NCBI GenBank assembly: GCA_016278515.1
Contig: JADQBR010000032.1
Location: 45,015 to 109,014, forward strand
Direction of reading: 5' to 3'
DNA: 64,000 nucleotides
DNA from: Bacillota bacterium
Lineage (GTDB): Bacteria > Bacillota > JADQBR01
Part shown: positions 43,608 through 52,296 of the stretch, in pieces
Position numbering within the stretch: the stretch's first letter is position 1
Layout of the letters: each line of letters starts with the position of its first letter
Position numbers and translations under genes: made by a program
Notes under the pieces: model-generated
The model's database searches: none
Told to the model about the DNA's origin: nothing
Seen by the model: only the letters and a program-made list of their open reading frames with translations

Positions 43608-44537
43608 CTAGAACATCTTCTTCTTTACCAAAAACAATGTTCCAACCACTGATAAAAAAATAGATATTATTACAACAATCAGGAAACCATAGGAAGAGCT
43701 TTGAAACGGAAGAGCAACGTTCATGCCAAAGAAGCTAGCAACCATAGTCGGTAGTGCTAAAATAATAGTTATCATCGCTAGAAATTTCATAACCATGTTT
43801 AAATTATTAGATATTATTGAAGCGAAAGCATCCATTGTTCCACTTAAAATATTTGCATAAATATTAGCCATATCAATTGCCTGCTGGTTTTCAATTAATA
43901 CGTCTTCAAGTAAATCCTTGTCTTCATTATACTTTTCAATACTATTACTCTTCAGTAATTTTTCCATTACTATTTGATTTGACCTAAGAGACGTAGAAAA
44001 ATATACCAAGCTCTTTTCCAAATTCAATAAACTAATCAATTCTTTATTCTTCATTGATTTATGAAGTTCTAATTCAATATCCTCCGATTTTCTATTTATT
44101 ACCCTTAGGTATCTTAAATATAGAGTAGCAACCTTATATAATATTAAGAAAAGAAAACGGGTTTTTTTAAAGGTTGCCATCCCTTTTATTTTTCCATTAT
44201 TATAAAAGTCCTCTAAAATAGTTAAGTTCTCCAGACAAACAGTTACGAAAAAGTCATCTGTTAGAATTATGCCTAAAGGAATGGTATCGTAAAAGGCTTC
44301 ATTACTTATAAATATAGGTACATTAATAATAATTAATATTTGCCCTTCATCTATCTCAACCCGAGGTCTTTCTTCATCGTCCAGTGAATACTTCAAAAAA
44401 TCATATTGGATTCCTGTTTCTTGACTTACTTTATTAATTTCATCGTCTGTTGGATTTGCAAGGTTTATCCAGACACCTTTTTCCAACTTATCATGCGGAG
44501 CTGTTCTTTCACTAATTGTCTTAAAGATAGAAAGCAT
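43608..44537 (-). CDS. corA: CorA-family magnesium/divalent cation channel
   Basis: A 309-residue protein with a long soluble N-terminal domain, coiled-coil stalk helices and two C-terminal membrane helices. The signature GMN lies in SFFGMNVALPF near residue 270, directly after the first membrane helix. The family forms pentamers that carry Mg2+ (or Co2+/Ni2+) inwards. GGGGG precedes the ATG at 44537. I looked for an M-box Mg2+ riboswitch in the 437 bases upstream and saw none. A 34-codon frame ends 4 bases upstream. Confidence 0.93.
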   Translation of the reverse strand: MLSIFKTISERTAPHDKLEKGVWINLANPTDDEINKVSQETGIQYDFLKYSLDDEERPRVEIDEGQILIIINVPIFISNEAFYDTIPLGIILTDDFFVTVCLENLTILEDFYNNGKIKGMATFKKTRFLFLILYKVATLYLRYLRVINRKSEDIELELHKSMKNKELISLLNLEKSLVYFSTSLRSNQIVMEKLLKSNSIEKYNEDKDLLEDVLIENQQAIDMANIYANILSGTMDAFASIISNNLNMVMKFLAMITIILALPTMVASFFGMNVALPFQSSSYGFLIVVIISIFLSVVGTLFLVKKKMF

Positions 44538-44541
44538 TTCT

Positions 44542-44646
44542 TTACCCCCTTTTAAAAGGCTGGCTTATAAGGCAACTTATATGCACGTACCCTCCTATAG
44601 TGTTTGTAATCTGTAGGTTCTTAATACTTCCAGGGTCACTATCCAT
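44542..44646 (-). CDS. Possible 34-residue small protein upstream of corA
   Basis: The ATG at 44646 has GGGGGTGG 5 bases upstream, and the 34-codon frame ends at 44542, four bases before the corA start. The protein begins MDSDPGSIKNLQITNTIGGY. It faintly resembles the small GerP-type spore proteins (a central GG-Y/V-V-H pattern), but is too short to say. It may be a leader peptide for corA or an independent small gene. Confidence 0.4.
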   Translation of the reverse strand: MDSDPGSIKNLQITNTIGGYVHISCLISQPFKRG

Positions 44647-44763
44647 ATAACCACCCCCAAATAAATGATTAAATCCTATACCTTTTCATTGTCCCTGCCT
44701 TTTAAAGTCATATGCATTTCATCAAGCAGCATGAGAATCTAAACCGCATAAAGCGAAACTTAT

Positions 44764-44847
44764 TCATTTCAATTCTTCTATAATAATGCCCTCATATCCT
44801 TTTTCTATCAAATACTGACTGAAAGATCCAAAAAGGGAGGTATCCCT
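44764..44847 (-). pseudogene. Coding-like fragment, possible gene tail
   Basis: A 27-codon open stretch without any start codon ends in the protein-like GSFSQYLIEKGYEGIIIEEL and a TGA. It looks like the C-terminal end of a lost gene. The family is not recognised. The rest of 44647-44975 holds only a terminator. Confidence 0.3.
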
Positions 44848-44899
44848 TCAACACGGGACGAATTTCCTGTCTGGTTATACTTGAGCGTGAGAAAAAGAA

Positions 44900-44928
44900 C
44901 GGCGAATACCCCACCCGGATATTCGCCG
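44900..44928 (-). terminator. Terminator of the cysK-cooS-ABC operon
   Basis: CGGCGAATA and TATTCGCCG are perfect arms, and the minus strand continues with TTCTTTTTCTC. It lies 48 bases after the stop of the ATPase gene. Confidence 0.82.
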
Positions 44929-44975
44929 CTCATTATTTGGTATTATTGTCAAGAGTGACCCTTCGCTACTTCCCA

Positions 44976-45761
44976 TTAGATATAGTAATCAAGCTCTTTC
45001 TTCACTGTTAGTTTAAATTCGCCATAAATCCTATCTCTTATCTTAATAAAATCATAATCGGTTCTGTCTCTCGGCCGTCCTATGGGTACGGGAACAACAG
45101 TCTTTATTCGGCCGGGATACGGAGACATGATAAAGATCCTGTCAGCTAGAAAAACGGCTTCATCAATATCATGGGTCACAAAAACAATAGTCTGCTTGTT
45201 TTCCTGCCAAATACGAGTAATCTCTTCCTGCATACGAAAACGAGTCAGAGCATCCAACGCCCCAAACGGTTCATCCATAAAAAGCACTTCCGGTTCTACT
45301 GCCAAGGCCCGGGCAATGGCTACCCGTTGCTGCATGCCGCCGGAAAGCTGGTGAGGATGACTGTGACGAAATTTTTCCAGTCCAACCATCTCCATGTAGT
45401 TCGCTGCTATTTTGCGCCTTTCCGCCAGGGAGACCCCTTGTACCTCCAGCCCGTATTCAATGTTTTCTTCAACGGTACGCCAGGGGAAAAGTCCATAATT
45501 TTGGAAGATAGTCTGGTATTGGGGCTGTGGGGAACCCACCGGTTTATCATCAATGTAAATAGTTCCACTAGAAATGGACTCGAAACCAGCCATCAAATTT
45601 AATAGAGTAGTTTTGCCGCAACCACTAGCACCGAGCAGACAAATAAATTCAGTGTCAAACACAGTCAGGTCTACACCCGCCAAAGCCTGCTGTTGCTCAC
45701 CTTTGTTATTGGTAAATACTTTTGTCACATCTTCCACTTTTATCTTCTTCCTAGTTGACAT
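44976..45761 (-). CDS. ABC transporter ATP-binding protein (NitT/TauT family)
   Basis: A 261-residue ATPase of the SsuB/TauB/NrtD class. Walker A is GASGCGKTTLLN near residue 44, the ABC signature LSGGMQQRVAIARAL near 138, Walker B VLFMDEPFGALD near 160 and the switch His in FVTHDIDEAV near 194. It powers import through the permease at 45785. The ATG at 45761 follows GGGGGAAG. It is the last gene of the operon that starts with cysK and cooS. Confidence 0.93.
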   Translation of the reverse strand: MSTRKKIKVEDVTKVFTNNKGEQQQALAGVDLTVFDTEFICLLGASGCGKTTLLNLMAGFESISSGTIYIDDKPVGSPQPQYQTIFQNYGLFPWRTVEENIEYGLEVQGVSLAERRKIAANYMEMVGLEKFRHSHPHQLSGGMQQRVAIARALAVEPEVLFMDEPFGALDALTRFRMQEEITRIWQENKQTIVFVTHDIDEAVFLADRIFIMSPYPGRIKTVVPVPIGRPRDRTDYDFIKIRDRIYGEFKLTVKKELDYYI

Positions 45762-45784
45762 AGTCACTTCCCCCGTCGTATCTA

Positions 45785-46546
45785 TTATGCATTAAAGCCC
45801 CAGCGCCTTTTAACCAGCTTTTCCAAAGAGCCGATCGAACGATCCAGAGTCAGTCCCAAAGCACCAATAATAATCATCCCTGCCAAAACCAGCTCAGTGC
45901 GCATGCTGTTACGAGCGTCAACAATAAGAAATCCTAATCCCGAACGTACACCCATCATTTCTCCGGCCACCAAAAAGACCCAAGCAGTCCCCAAAGCAAT
46001 ATGCATTCCCATCATAATGTAAGGAAAAGCAGCCGGCACAACTACTTTCTTAAGTATATCCCTCTGGGATGTGCCAAAGTTTTGGGCCACCTTCAGATAG
46101 ACCGGGTCCACATTTTTTACTGCTGCTACGGTAGATAGAAGTATGGGGTAAAAAGCAGCCAGCAGAATTATCACAATGGCAGGCAAATTGCCAATCCCAA
46201 ACCAAAGAGCAATTAACGGCATCCAAGCAATGGGTGAAATGGGCCGCAGTACCTGAACCAGCGGATCAATAGCCAGCCATAACCGTCGATGCCAGCCGGC
46301 AATTAGTCCTAAGGGCACTGCAATCATTGCCGCAAGCAAATAACCTGTAAAAAAACGGAACAGGCTGACGCCTATGTGTTCCCACAGCATACCGTTCAGG
46401 GCAATCTCCATAATACCCCGCGCCACGGCTACGGGGGAAGGGAAAAGGTAATCCTCCCAAATCCCCAAAGATACAACTGCCTGCCAAGCGGTCAGTACCA
46501 GTGTGAACGTTATCAGCGGCAGGAAGTATTTTTCCTTGACCGCCAC
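45785..46546 (-). CDS. ABC transporter permease (NitT/TauT family)
   Basis: A 253-residue inner-membrane protein with six hydrophobic segments and the BPD_transp_1 coupling loop EAA-like segment NFGTSQRDILKKVVVPAAFPYIMMG near residue 170. It is typical of SsuC/TauC permeases for sulfonates, taurine, nitrate or related small organic anions. Its GTG start touches the stop of the binding-protein gene, indicating coupled translation. The substrate is unknown. Confidence 0.93.
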   Translation of the reverse strand: MAVKEKYFLPLITFTLVLTAWQAVVSLGIWEDYLFPSPVAVARGIMEIALNGMLWEHIGVSLFRFFTGYLLAAMIAVPLGLIAGWHRRLWLAIDPLVQVLRPISPIAWMPLIALWFGIGNLPAIVIILLAAFYPILLSTVAAVKNVDPVYLKVAQNFGTSQRDILKKVVVPAAFPYIMMGMHIALGTAWVFLVAGEMMGVRSGLGFLIVDARNSMRTELVLAGMIIIGALGLTLDRSIGSLEKLVKRRWGFNA

Positions 46547-47551
46547 TTAATTCACCTTCCCATAAGCATTTTTGGCATAATCCTCATTAATTAATTCATC
46601 TAGGTTAACTTCTTTACTCAGCAGGGTTTTTGGCTTTCCGTCCCACGGCAGTTCCAGTAATAAACTCTGCATCTGTTCAAAATCTTCCTGCCGGGGCTGC
46701 AAATCAGCGTATGAAATCCATTCCAAAGATTTGGCCCATAGTTCCTTTTTAATTTGCATATATTCAGCAGCAATTTCCACAGCTTCATCTTGATTGCCCT
46801 CGATAAAAGTTCCTGCTGCCGTCAGCTTATTTACCAATTCCTGCAATACCACCTGGTCGTTAAAATACTTGGGGTTTATAACCAGCCCGCAGCAAATCCA
46901 ATCCGGCCAGATATCCTGGGCCCGCATTAAAACTTTGCCGCTTCCCGCCAACACGGTCTGTGCGCCAAACGGCTCCGCTACAACATAGCCGTCAATCTCA
47001 CCCCGTGCCAATGCTGCCGGCATATCCGGGGGAGCCATTTCTATCTTATTTACATCTTGATAATCAATTCCCGCATCTTTCAAAGCCTTGTAAAGCAGAA
47101 GATTATGCCCGGAAAGCCGATGAGGAATAGCCACCAATTTACCTTTTAAATCCTCGACCTTGTCAATATCTTTTGAAACAGTGAGTACATCTCCGTTGCG
47201 GTGCGACAACAAAACCACTTCTTGGGGAATACCCCGTTCCTTACCTGCCATTGCAATCTCAAACATGGTCATACCACCTTGGATAGTGCCGGAATTCAGT
47301 GCATCGGTTAACTCGGGCCAGGAGCTAAAGCGCACCAGTTCTAAATTAAAATTCTCAAAACCGTCTTTATTAAGTCTATCCGCCACTACCAGGGGCAAAG
47401 AATGAGTAATAGGCAAATAGCCGATTTTAATCACCGGTTTTTCGCTGCTAGAACCCGCTTCATCCTTCCCTGTACTACAGCCGGATACCATTAGAGCAAT
47501 CGCAAGCATTAACAGCAGACCTATTACAAAAATACCTTTATTTCTTTTCAT
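46547..47551 (-). CDS. ABC transporter substrate-binding lipoprotein (SsuA/NrtA-like)
   Basis: A 334-residue binding protein with a lipoprotein signal (LALIALMVSGC-like core; the lipobox Cys is near residue 25) and the NMT1/SsuA fold: IKIGYLPITHSLPLVVADRLN near residue 41, PHRLSGHNLLLYKALKDAG near 148. Related proteins bind sulfonates, nitrate, thiamine precursors or bicarbonate-type ligands. It lies 15 bases after cooS, making this transporter the natural partner of the CO dehydrogenase operon. The ligand cannot be read from the sequence. Confidence 0.92.
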   Translation of the reverse strand: MKRNKGIFVIGLLLMLAIALMVSGCSTGKDEAGSSSEKPVIKIGYLPITHSLPLVVADRLNKDGFENFNLELVRFSSWPELTDALNSGTIQGGMTMFEIAMAGKERGIPQEVVLLSHRNGDVLTVSKDIDKVEDLKGKLVAIPHRLSGHNLLLYKALKDAGIDYQDVNKIEMAPPDMPAALARGEIDGYVVAEPFGAQTVLAGSGKVLMRAQDIWPDWICCGLVINPKYFNDQVVLQELVNKLTAAGTFIEGNQDEAVEIAAEYMQIKKELWAKSLEWISYADLQPRQEDFEQMQSLLLELPWDGKPKTLLSKEVNLDELINEDYAKNAYGKVN

Positions 47552-47566
47552 TTGTTCTTCTACCCC

Positions 47567-49537
47567 CTATTTCCAGCCCAATCCCAACCGTTTGCGTTTG
47601 ATATGCATACGAACGGTTTGGGCCGCCAGTTTGGGATAAGGCTCTGTATACACCCTTGCTCCCACTTTTTCATATAGGCCGTCGCCGGCAAAGAAGTCCG
47701 CAACATCATTACTACCCCGATCCATTTCATCATTGGACTGGATCCCATCCTTGGCCTTAGGCAGAGGCACCGGAATAGGAGCAGGAAATCCTACCAAATT
47801 GCTAACTCCGTGGGCAAGGAAGGTTACCCCCTGACCAACGGTCTTTTCATTACCCGGTTCAGGACCAATAAATATAAACGGCATATCTTTTATCAGCTTC
47901 CCTGCCTCATCCGCCAGGTCAATAAACAAACGCAATGAGCGGGCATTATCTACACAGCCTCCCACTGCCAATACCGGCGGGATATCTAATTCCTGACAAA
48001 CATCCTTAAGCCCGCCGCCGGCTTGTTCTGCCGCTTCCGGAGCACATAACCCAGCGTTTAATAAGGCATGGGAACAGCAGCCAGTAGTTGTCACTAAAAT
48101 TCCACTTTCAATTAATTTCTTAACAATGGTAACATGGTTATATTCATAAGGGACTTTAGGGTTATTGCAACCTACCACGGTAGCAATACCCTTAATCGTT
48201 CCATCTTTAAGGTACTGCGCTATTTTGTCCAGGCCGCCGAAGCCGTTAACCACTGCCTCATAACTCCATCCCCCCATGGCCCGAGAACGTTCCTGAGGAA
48301 TATAAATATGAGACCGATCCCGTCTCTTAAACGCTTCCAATGCCAGCTGCACTACCCGCATGGCGTCTTCCTCTAAAGTCTCACAATCTTCCGGGTCAAA
48401 GGGAATATGTTTTGCCCCGGGTATACGGTTGGAATCACATGTGGTGATAACTTCAGTACCAAAACAGTCCGCTGCCGTCTTCAAACCAGGAATGACACAC
48501 TGCATGTCAACTACCACCGCATCCACGGCACCAGTGCCGATGGCCAATTCCTGGCCCATGATATTGGTCACTGAGGGAATACCATGGCGGCACAATAACT
48601 CATCACCGGTACAGCACATCCCACCTACTACAATGCCTTTAGCACCATAATCCTTTACCTGCTGCTGGGTTTCCGGTGAATTTATCTTTTCAAGCACTTT
48701 TTCTGCCATCATTGGAGAATGCCCGTGCAAAAGTATATTCACATGATCCTCTTTCAGGATTCCATAGTTCACTTCCGTAACTTTTGGCTGGGGAATACCA
48801 AACAGCATTTCTGTAGCCATAGATGAACCGTAAAGCGTGCTGTAGCAATAAGCCAGCGCCATGCGGAGCTCCTGTGACGCAAGTGCAGTCCAGTCGGAAC
48901 ATCCTCCCAATGTAGTCATGTGAAGGGTTTCCATCACTTCATAACTACCGGACCGGGGAAGAACTCCAAGTTTCTGCCATACTTCCTTTCTTTCCTTAGG
49001 AGCGTAAGCTTCCAGCATATACATAGGTTCGGCCGTCATGCGGCCCAAATCTTCCAGCAGATATTCCGCCACTTCTTTGGCCGTTTGGTCCAATGCCTTA
49101 TCTTTTGTTTCTATACCAAATTTCTCCGCCAATTCCCATATTTTTTCTTCTCCCAACAATGGATAATCCGCCTTGCCTTTAGCTACTGCAATGATGGTCA
49201 TATAGACTTCATGGGCGTGCCGTCCATGAGCTGCCAAGCCTGCTGCCAACGCCCGGACTAGATTACCCATTACCATCAAATTCAAATCCTTGCCGCATAT
49301 ACCTTTGGATGCTTTAGGCCCAATTCGACAGGGACCCCATTGACAATTTCGGCAGCACAATCCTCTAAGACCAAAGCCACACTGGGGCTGCTGGGCTTCA
49401 TACCTATCCAGCCACGTTTCAACATTCTTTTGCTCCAGCCGCTTAAACAGTTCCTTAGAGGCTGGGTTAGGAGTTAGTTTTATTACATCTTCTCTCCCGG
49501 GCATTTCCGCGTTTAGTAAAGGATAGTTATATTTCAT
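47567..49537 (-). CDS. cooS: Anaerobic Ni-Fe carbon monoxide dehydrogenase catalytic subunit
   Basis: A 656-residue CODH that interconverts CO and CO2 with low-potential electrons. All metal ligands are recognisable: D-cluster Cys53 and Cys61; B-cluster Cys62, Cys65, Cys70 and Cys81; C-cluster His region HGH (271-273), Cys in CCTGDELL (308-309), Cys347, Cys457, Cys487 and Cys528; and the acid-base Lys565. The spacing between the last two B-cluster cysteines is 11, shorter than the 14 of CODH-II of Carboxydothermus. There is no cooC, cooF, hydrogenase or acetyl-CoA synthase beside it. Instead it is flanked by cysK and an ABC importer in one operon. GGAGG precedes the ATG. Confidence 0.95.
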   Translation of the reverse strand: MKYNYPLLNAEMPGREDVIKLTPNPASKELFKRLEQKNVETWLDRYEAQQPQCGFGLRGLCCRNCQWGPCRIGPKASKGICGKDLNLMVMGNLVRALAAGLAAHGRHAHEVYMTIIAVAKGKADYPLLGEEKIWELAEKFGIETKDKALDQTAKEVAEYLLEDLGRMTAEPMYMLEAYAPKERKEVWQKLGVLPRSGSYEVMETLHMTTLGGCSDWTALASQELRMALAYCYSTLYGSSMATEMLFGIPQPKVTEVNYGILKEDHVNILLHGHSPMMAEKVLEKINSPETQQQVKDYGAKGIVVGGMCCTGDELLCRHGIPSVTNIMGQELAIGTGAVDAVVVDMQCVIPGLKTAADCFGTEVITTCDSNRIPGAKHIPFDPEDCETLEEDAMRVVQLALEAFKRRDRSHIYIPQERSRAMGGWSYEAVVNGFGGLDKIAQYLKDGTIKGIATVVGCNNPKVPYEYNHVTIVKKLIESGILVTTTGCCSHALLNAGLCAPEAAEQAGGGLKDVCQELDIPPVLAVGGCVDNARSLRLFIDLADEAGKLIKDMPFIFIGPEPGNEKTVGQGVTFLAHGVSNLVGFPAPIPVPLPKAKDGIQSNDEMDRGSNDVADFFAGDGLYEKVGARVYTEPYPKLAAQTVRMHIKRKRLGLGWK

Positions 49538-49563
49538 TCGATTCTCCTCCCAAATTTTAAACT

Positions 49564-50481
49564 TTATTTAAACAGTGCTGTGGACAGGTAGCGTTCGCCA
49601 GTATCCGGCAATACCACTACAATACGTTTTCCTGCATTTTCTTCACGTTTAGCCAATTCAAGTGCCGCATATGCTGCCGCTCCCGAAGATATTCCTACCA
49701 GCAACCCTTCTTCCGCCGCCAGCCGCTGCGCAGTCTTCATGGCCTGCTCATCAGTTACCTGGTATATTTCATCTACAACATCGATATTTAATATCTCCGG
49801 TATAAATCCAGCTCCAATTCCCTGAATTTTATGCGGCCCCGGCATACAGCCTGAAAGAACAGCCGAGTCTACGGGTTCTACCGCCACCACTTGAATACCC
49901 GGATTTTTTTCTTTTAGTACTTCACCAACACCGGTCAAGGTGCCCCCAGTGCCCACACCACCAACAAATATATCTATTTTTCCGTCAAGGGCAGTCCAGA
50001 TTTCTTCTGCAGTAGTATTACGATGAGCTTCCGGATTTGCCGGATTGGAAAACTGCTGGGGAATAAAAACATTAGGATTTTCGCCTGCCAATTTCTCCGC
50101 TTTACGAATTGCCCCTTTCATACCTTCGCCTCCCGGCGTAAGCACTAACTGGGCCCCGAGAGCTTTTAACAAGTTGCGACGTTCAATACTCATGGTATCA
50201 GGCATAGTAAGTAGTAACTGATATCCTTTAGCGGCAGAAACTAGAGCCAAACCGATACCGGTATTGCCGCTGGTAGGTTCAATAATTAAAGTATCCTTAT
50301 TAATTTCCCCTGCCTTTTCCCCGGCTTCGATCATACTCAAGGCTATCCGATCCTTGACGCTGCCGCCGGGATTAAATGACTCCAGCTTGACAATTACTTC
50401 TGCCTCACCTTCATTCAATTTGTTAATACGCACCATCGGTGTCCGTCCAATTAACTCTGTCACGTTACCATAGACTGTCAA
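49564..50481 (-). CDS. cysK: Cysteine synthase (O-acetylserine sulfhydrylase)
   Basis: A 305-residue PLP enzyme making cysteine from O-acetylserine and sulfide. The PLP lysine is in [17 protein letters not shown] near residue 42, the substrate loop is [13 protein letters not shown] near 70, and the phosphate loop is [13 protein letters not shown] near 176. It starts from a TTG at 50481 with AAGGAGG 7 bases upstream and a good promoter at 50548-50576, and heads the operon cysK-cooS-ABC transporter (26 bases to cooS). Some close relatives act on other activated serines, so the link with CODH is open. Confidence 0.94.
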   Translation of the reverse strand: MTVYGNVTELIGRTPMVRINKLNEGEAEVIVKLESFNPGGSVKDRIALSMIEAGEKAGEINKDTLIIEPTSGNTGIGLALVSAAKGYQLLLTMPDTMSIERRNLLKALGAQLVLTPGGEGMKGAIRKAEKLAGENPNVFIPQQFSNPANPEAHRNTTAEEIWTALDGKIDIFVGGVGTGGTLTGVGEVLKEKNPGIQVVAVEPVDSAVLSGCMPGPHKIQGIGAGFIPEILNIDVVDEIYQVTDEQAMKTAQRLAAEEGLLVGISSGAAAYAALELAKREENAGKRIVVVLPDTGERYLSTALFK

Positions 50482-50547
50482 ATTTAGAACCTCCTTAATT
50501 TAAATACAGTAAATTCATATATGCTTATACTACTTTCATTTCCTAGT

Positions 50548-50576
50548 ATTCTACATGGTTTAATGGGTTTTGTCAA
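50548..50576 (-). promoter_or_regulatory. Promoter of the cysK-cooS operon
   Basis: TTGACA (50576-50571, perfect) and TAGAAT (50553-50548) are spaced by exactly 17 bases on the minus strand, about 67 bases before the cysK start. No terminator-like attenuator lies in the short leader. Confidence 0.75.
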
Positions 50577-50585
50577 TAAAAAAAA

Positions 50586-50606
50586 GTCTTCTCCAGTGGA
50601 GTAGAC
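50586..50606 (-). terminator. Terminator between methyltransferase and cysK
   Basis: GTCT-A-CTCC and GGAG-A-AGAC arms on the minus strand, followed by nine T. It isolates the cysK operon from the methyltransferase gene. Confidence 0.85.
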
Positions 50607-50655
50607 AAAATGCACAAAGGCAAACGGTCCGATCATATTTAGAAATTGATATCAA

Positions 50656-51267
50656 CTAGTGGGTTTCCGGTACACAAACATACCATGCTGCTCGTAAGCC
50701 AACGTCTATTACATGAATGTCACGAAAACTCTCTTTTATCTCGGACTTAGCTTTTCTGATGAAATTGAAGTAATCTCCGCCCTCAAGCCATTCGATTATA
50801 TTTGTTAAAACTGATCTTGTCTCATTATAATCATAAATAATGACCAATTGCTTTGTAATTCTGCTCATCTCAGCATAGATGATTTTTCTTTCATAACCTT
50901 TTAATCCATGTACTACATAAGATGCCACAGACACATCAAAACTGTTATCTTCAAAGGGCAGTCTTTCAAGGGCGCTTGCATATATAAACTCAACTTCTTT
51001 ATTTTCTTGTTTATTCATAGCAATATTAAGCATTTTTTGAGCCGGGTCGATTCCGGTAACTTCGAACCCTCTTTGATTAAAAACAGAACATAAAGCCCCG
51101 GTACCACAACCAACATCAATTATACTTTTGTATGTAGAGAAATCCAATTCATTTTGCACTTCATCTAAAACTGCATTATAATGTCTTTTTTGATAGTAAT
51201 AAAATAGACCATAGATGGGCGCAATCCTATCGAAAAGTCGGTTCTTCTTTATCTCTTTATCACCCAA
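50656..51267 (-). CDS. Class I SAM-dependent methyltransferase
   Basis: A 203-residue Rossmann methyltransferase with SAM motif SIIDVGCGTGALCSVF near residue 48 and GIDPAQKML near 73; the segment FDVSVASYVVHGLKGYER resembles Methyltransf_11 enzymes acting on small molecules or lipids. The substrate is unknown. The start is a TTG at 51267 with GGAGGG upstream. It has its own terminator, so it is a single-gene unit. Confidence 0.85.
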   Translation of the reverse strand: MGDKEIKKNRLFDRIAPIYGLFYYYQKRHYNAVLDEVQNELDFSTYKSIIDVGCGTGALCSVFNQRGFEVTGIDPAQKMLNIAMNKQENKEVEFIYASALERLPFEDNSFDVSVASYVVHGLKGYERKIIYAEMSRITKQLVIIYDYNETRSVLTNIIEWLEGGDYFNFIRKAKSEIKESFRDIHVIDVGLRAAWYVCVPETH

Positions 51268-51366
51268 GAACGCACCCTCCGTTTCCTATACTTGCTCCCT
51301 GGCTAACATATCATCTAAAAACAGGGACAACGCAGTCACTTTGATTTGATTTTTGGTTTTGTATTC

Positions 51367-51858
51367 TTAGTTGAAGAGGGTAACTGAAATACTGTTGGTC
51401 GGACAATCTTTAATGCACATCAGACACCGGGAACAGCTGTACTGAGTGAATGGCTGTTCTTTTTTGGGTTTATATAAGCTAAAATCTGAATTAATACTTG
51501 TTATATAACACACTTTGTCACATTTGCCACACTTTATACATTTCTCTTTGTCATTCTTAATCTTAAGAAAACTAAACTTATTAAGCCAACCACTAACCCA
51601 GGCAATAGGACACCCAGCCTTGTAATACATGTATGTTTTTTGATGAATTTCGTCTTTTTGAAGTTTAAAGAGCAGTCCCATTATAAAGCCCACCGGACAT
51701 ATCCACCGACAAAACATCTTACCAAACACTATTCCCAGTAACGAGCCAAATAAAATTATATAAAGAATGTTAATATGAAACTTAACTGCAAGCCAATAAA
51801 TTAAGAACCCTAATAAGCCTTGAATCAATACCCTTGCTGAAATCAAGCTTTTAAGCAC
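51367..51858 (-). CDS. 4Fe-4S membrane protein (NapH/CcoG-like)
   Basis: A 163-residue protein with two membrane helices (VLIQGLLGFLIYWLAV and LYIILFGSLLGIVFG), the FCRWICPVGFIMGLL loop, and two ferredoxin motifs CIKCGKCDKVC and CSRCLMCIKDCP. This matches truncated NapH-type electron-transfer proteins. No partner reductase is near. The start is a GTG at 51858 after AGAGGAA. It is an isolated gene, and its redox partner is unknown. Confidence 0.85.
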   Translation of the reverse strand: MLKSLISARVLIQGLLGFLIYWLAVKFHINILYIILFGSLLGIVFGKMFCRWICPVGFIMGLLFKLQKDEIHQKTYMYYKAGCPIAWVSGWLNKFSFLKIKNDKEKCIKCGKCDKVCYITSINSDFSLYKPKKEQPFTQYSCSRCLMCIKDCPTNSISVTLFN

Positions 51859-52031
51859 AGCGCATTCCTCTTTTCAATATGAATAAGAATTATTTACGTT
51901 GGTCACAAGTATTATATTACAATTATACTATAGTTTCAATACGCAAATTCTACAAAAAGAGTTATGGCTTATCTGAACGTCCCCATACGCAACTGAAGAC
52001 ATTTTCTAGCTCCGTATAATCTAAATATTCG

Positions 52032-52241
52032 TTAGTCCGTCTTTTCCGAAAGTATTTCTTTAACTCTACCTACAACTCCAGTATCAAGCATCACTTTGAT
52101 TCCATGGGGGTGTGTATGTGAATTGGTAAGAACTTTTTGGACAACGCCATCAGTTAATTTGCCAGAACGCTGATCTTGTTTTTGTACAACCTTTACTTTT
52201 GTGCCTATTTCTATGTTTTTCCGTTCAGTTCCTTTCATCAT
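52032..52241 (-). CDS. ywbE: YwbE family protein
   Basis: A 69-residue protein of the YwbE (DUF2196) family: IGTKVKVVQKQDQRSGKLTDG, then VLTNSHTHPHGIKVML and GRVKEIL. The family forms a small beta-barrel of unknown function and is widespread in Firmicutes. GGAGGAG precedes the ATG with normal spacing. Confidence 0.93.
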   Translation of the reverse strand: MMKGTERKNIEIGTKVKVVQKQDQRSGKLTDGVVQKVLTNSHTHPHGIKVMLDTGVVGRVKEILSEKTD

Positions 52242-52296
52242 ACTGTTTTCTCCTCCTTCGGGGATCTTGAATTATTCACTTATCCCTTGAACTTTC

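Noticed and set aside
44538..44975. M-box magnesium riboswitch upstream of corA
   Set aside because: None of the conserved M-box segments or a terminator/antiterminator pair could be found in the region.
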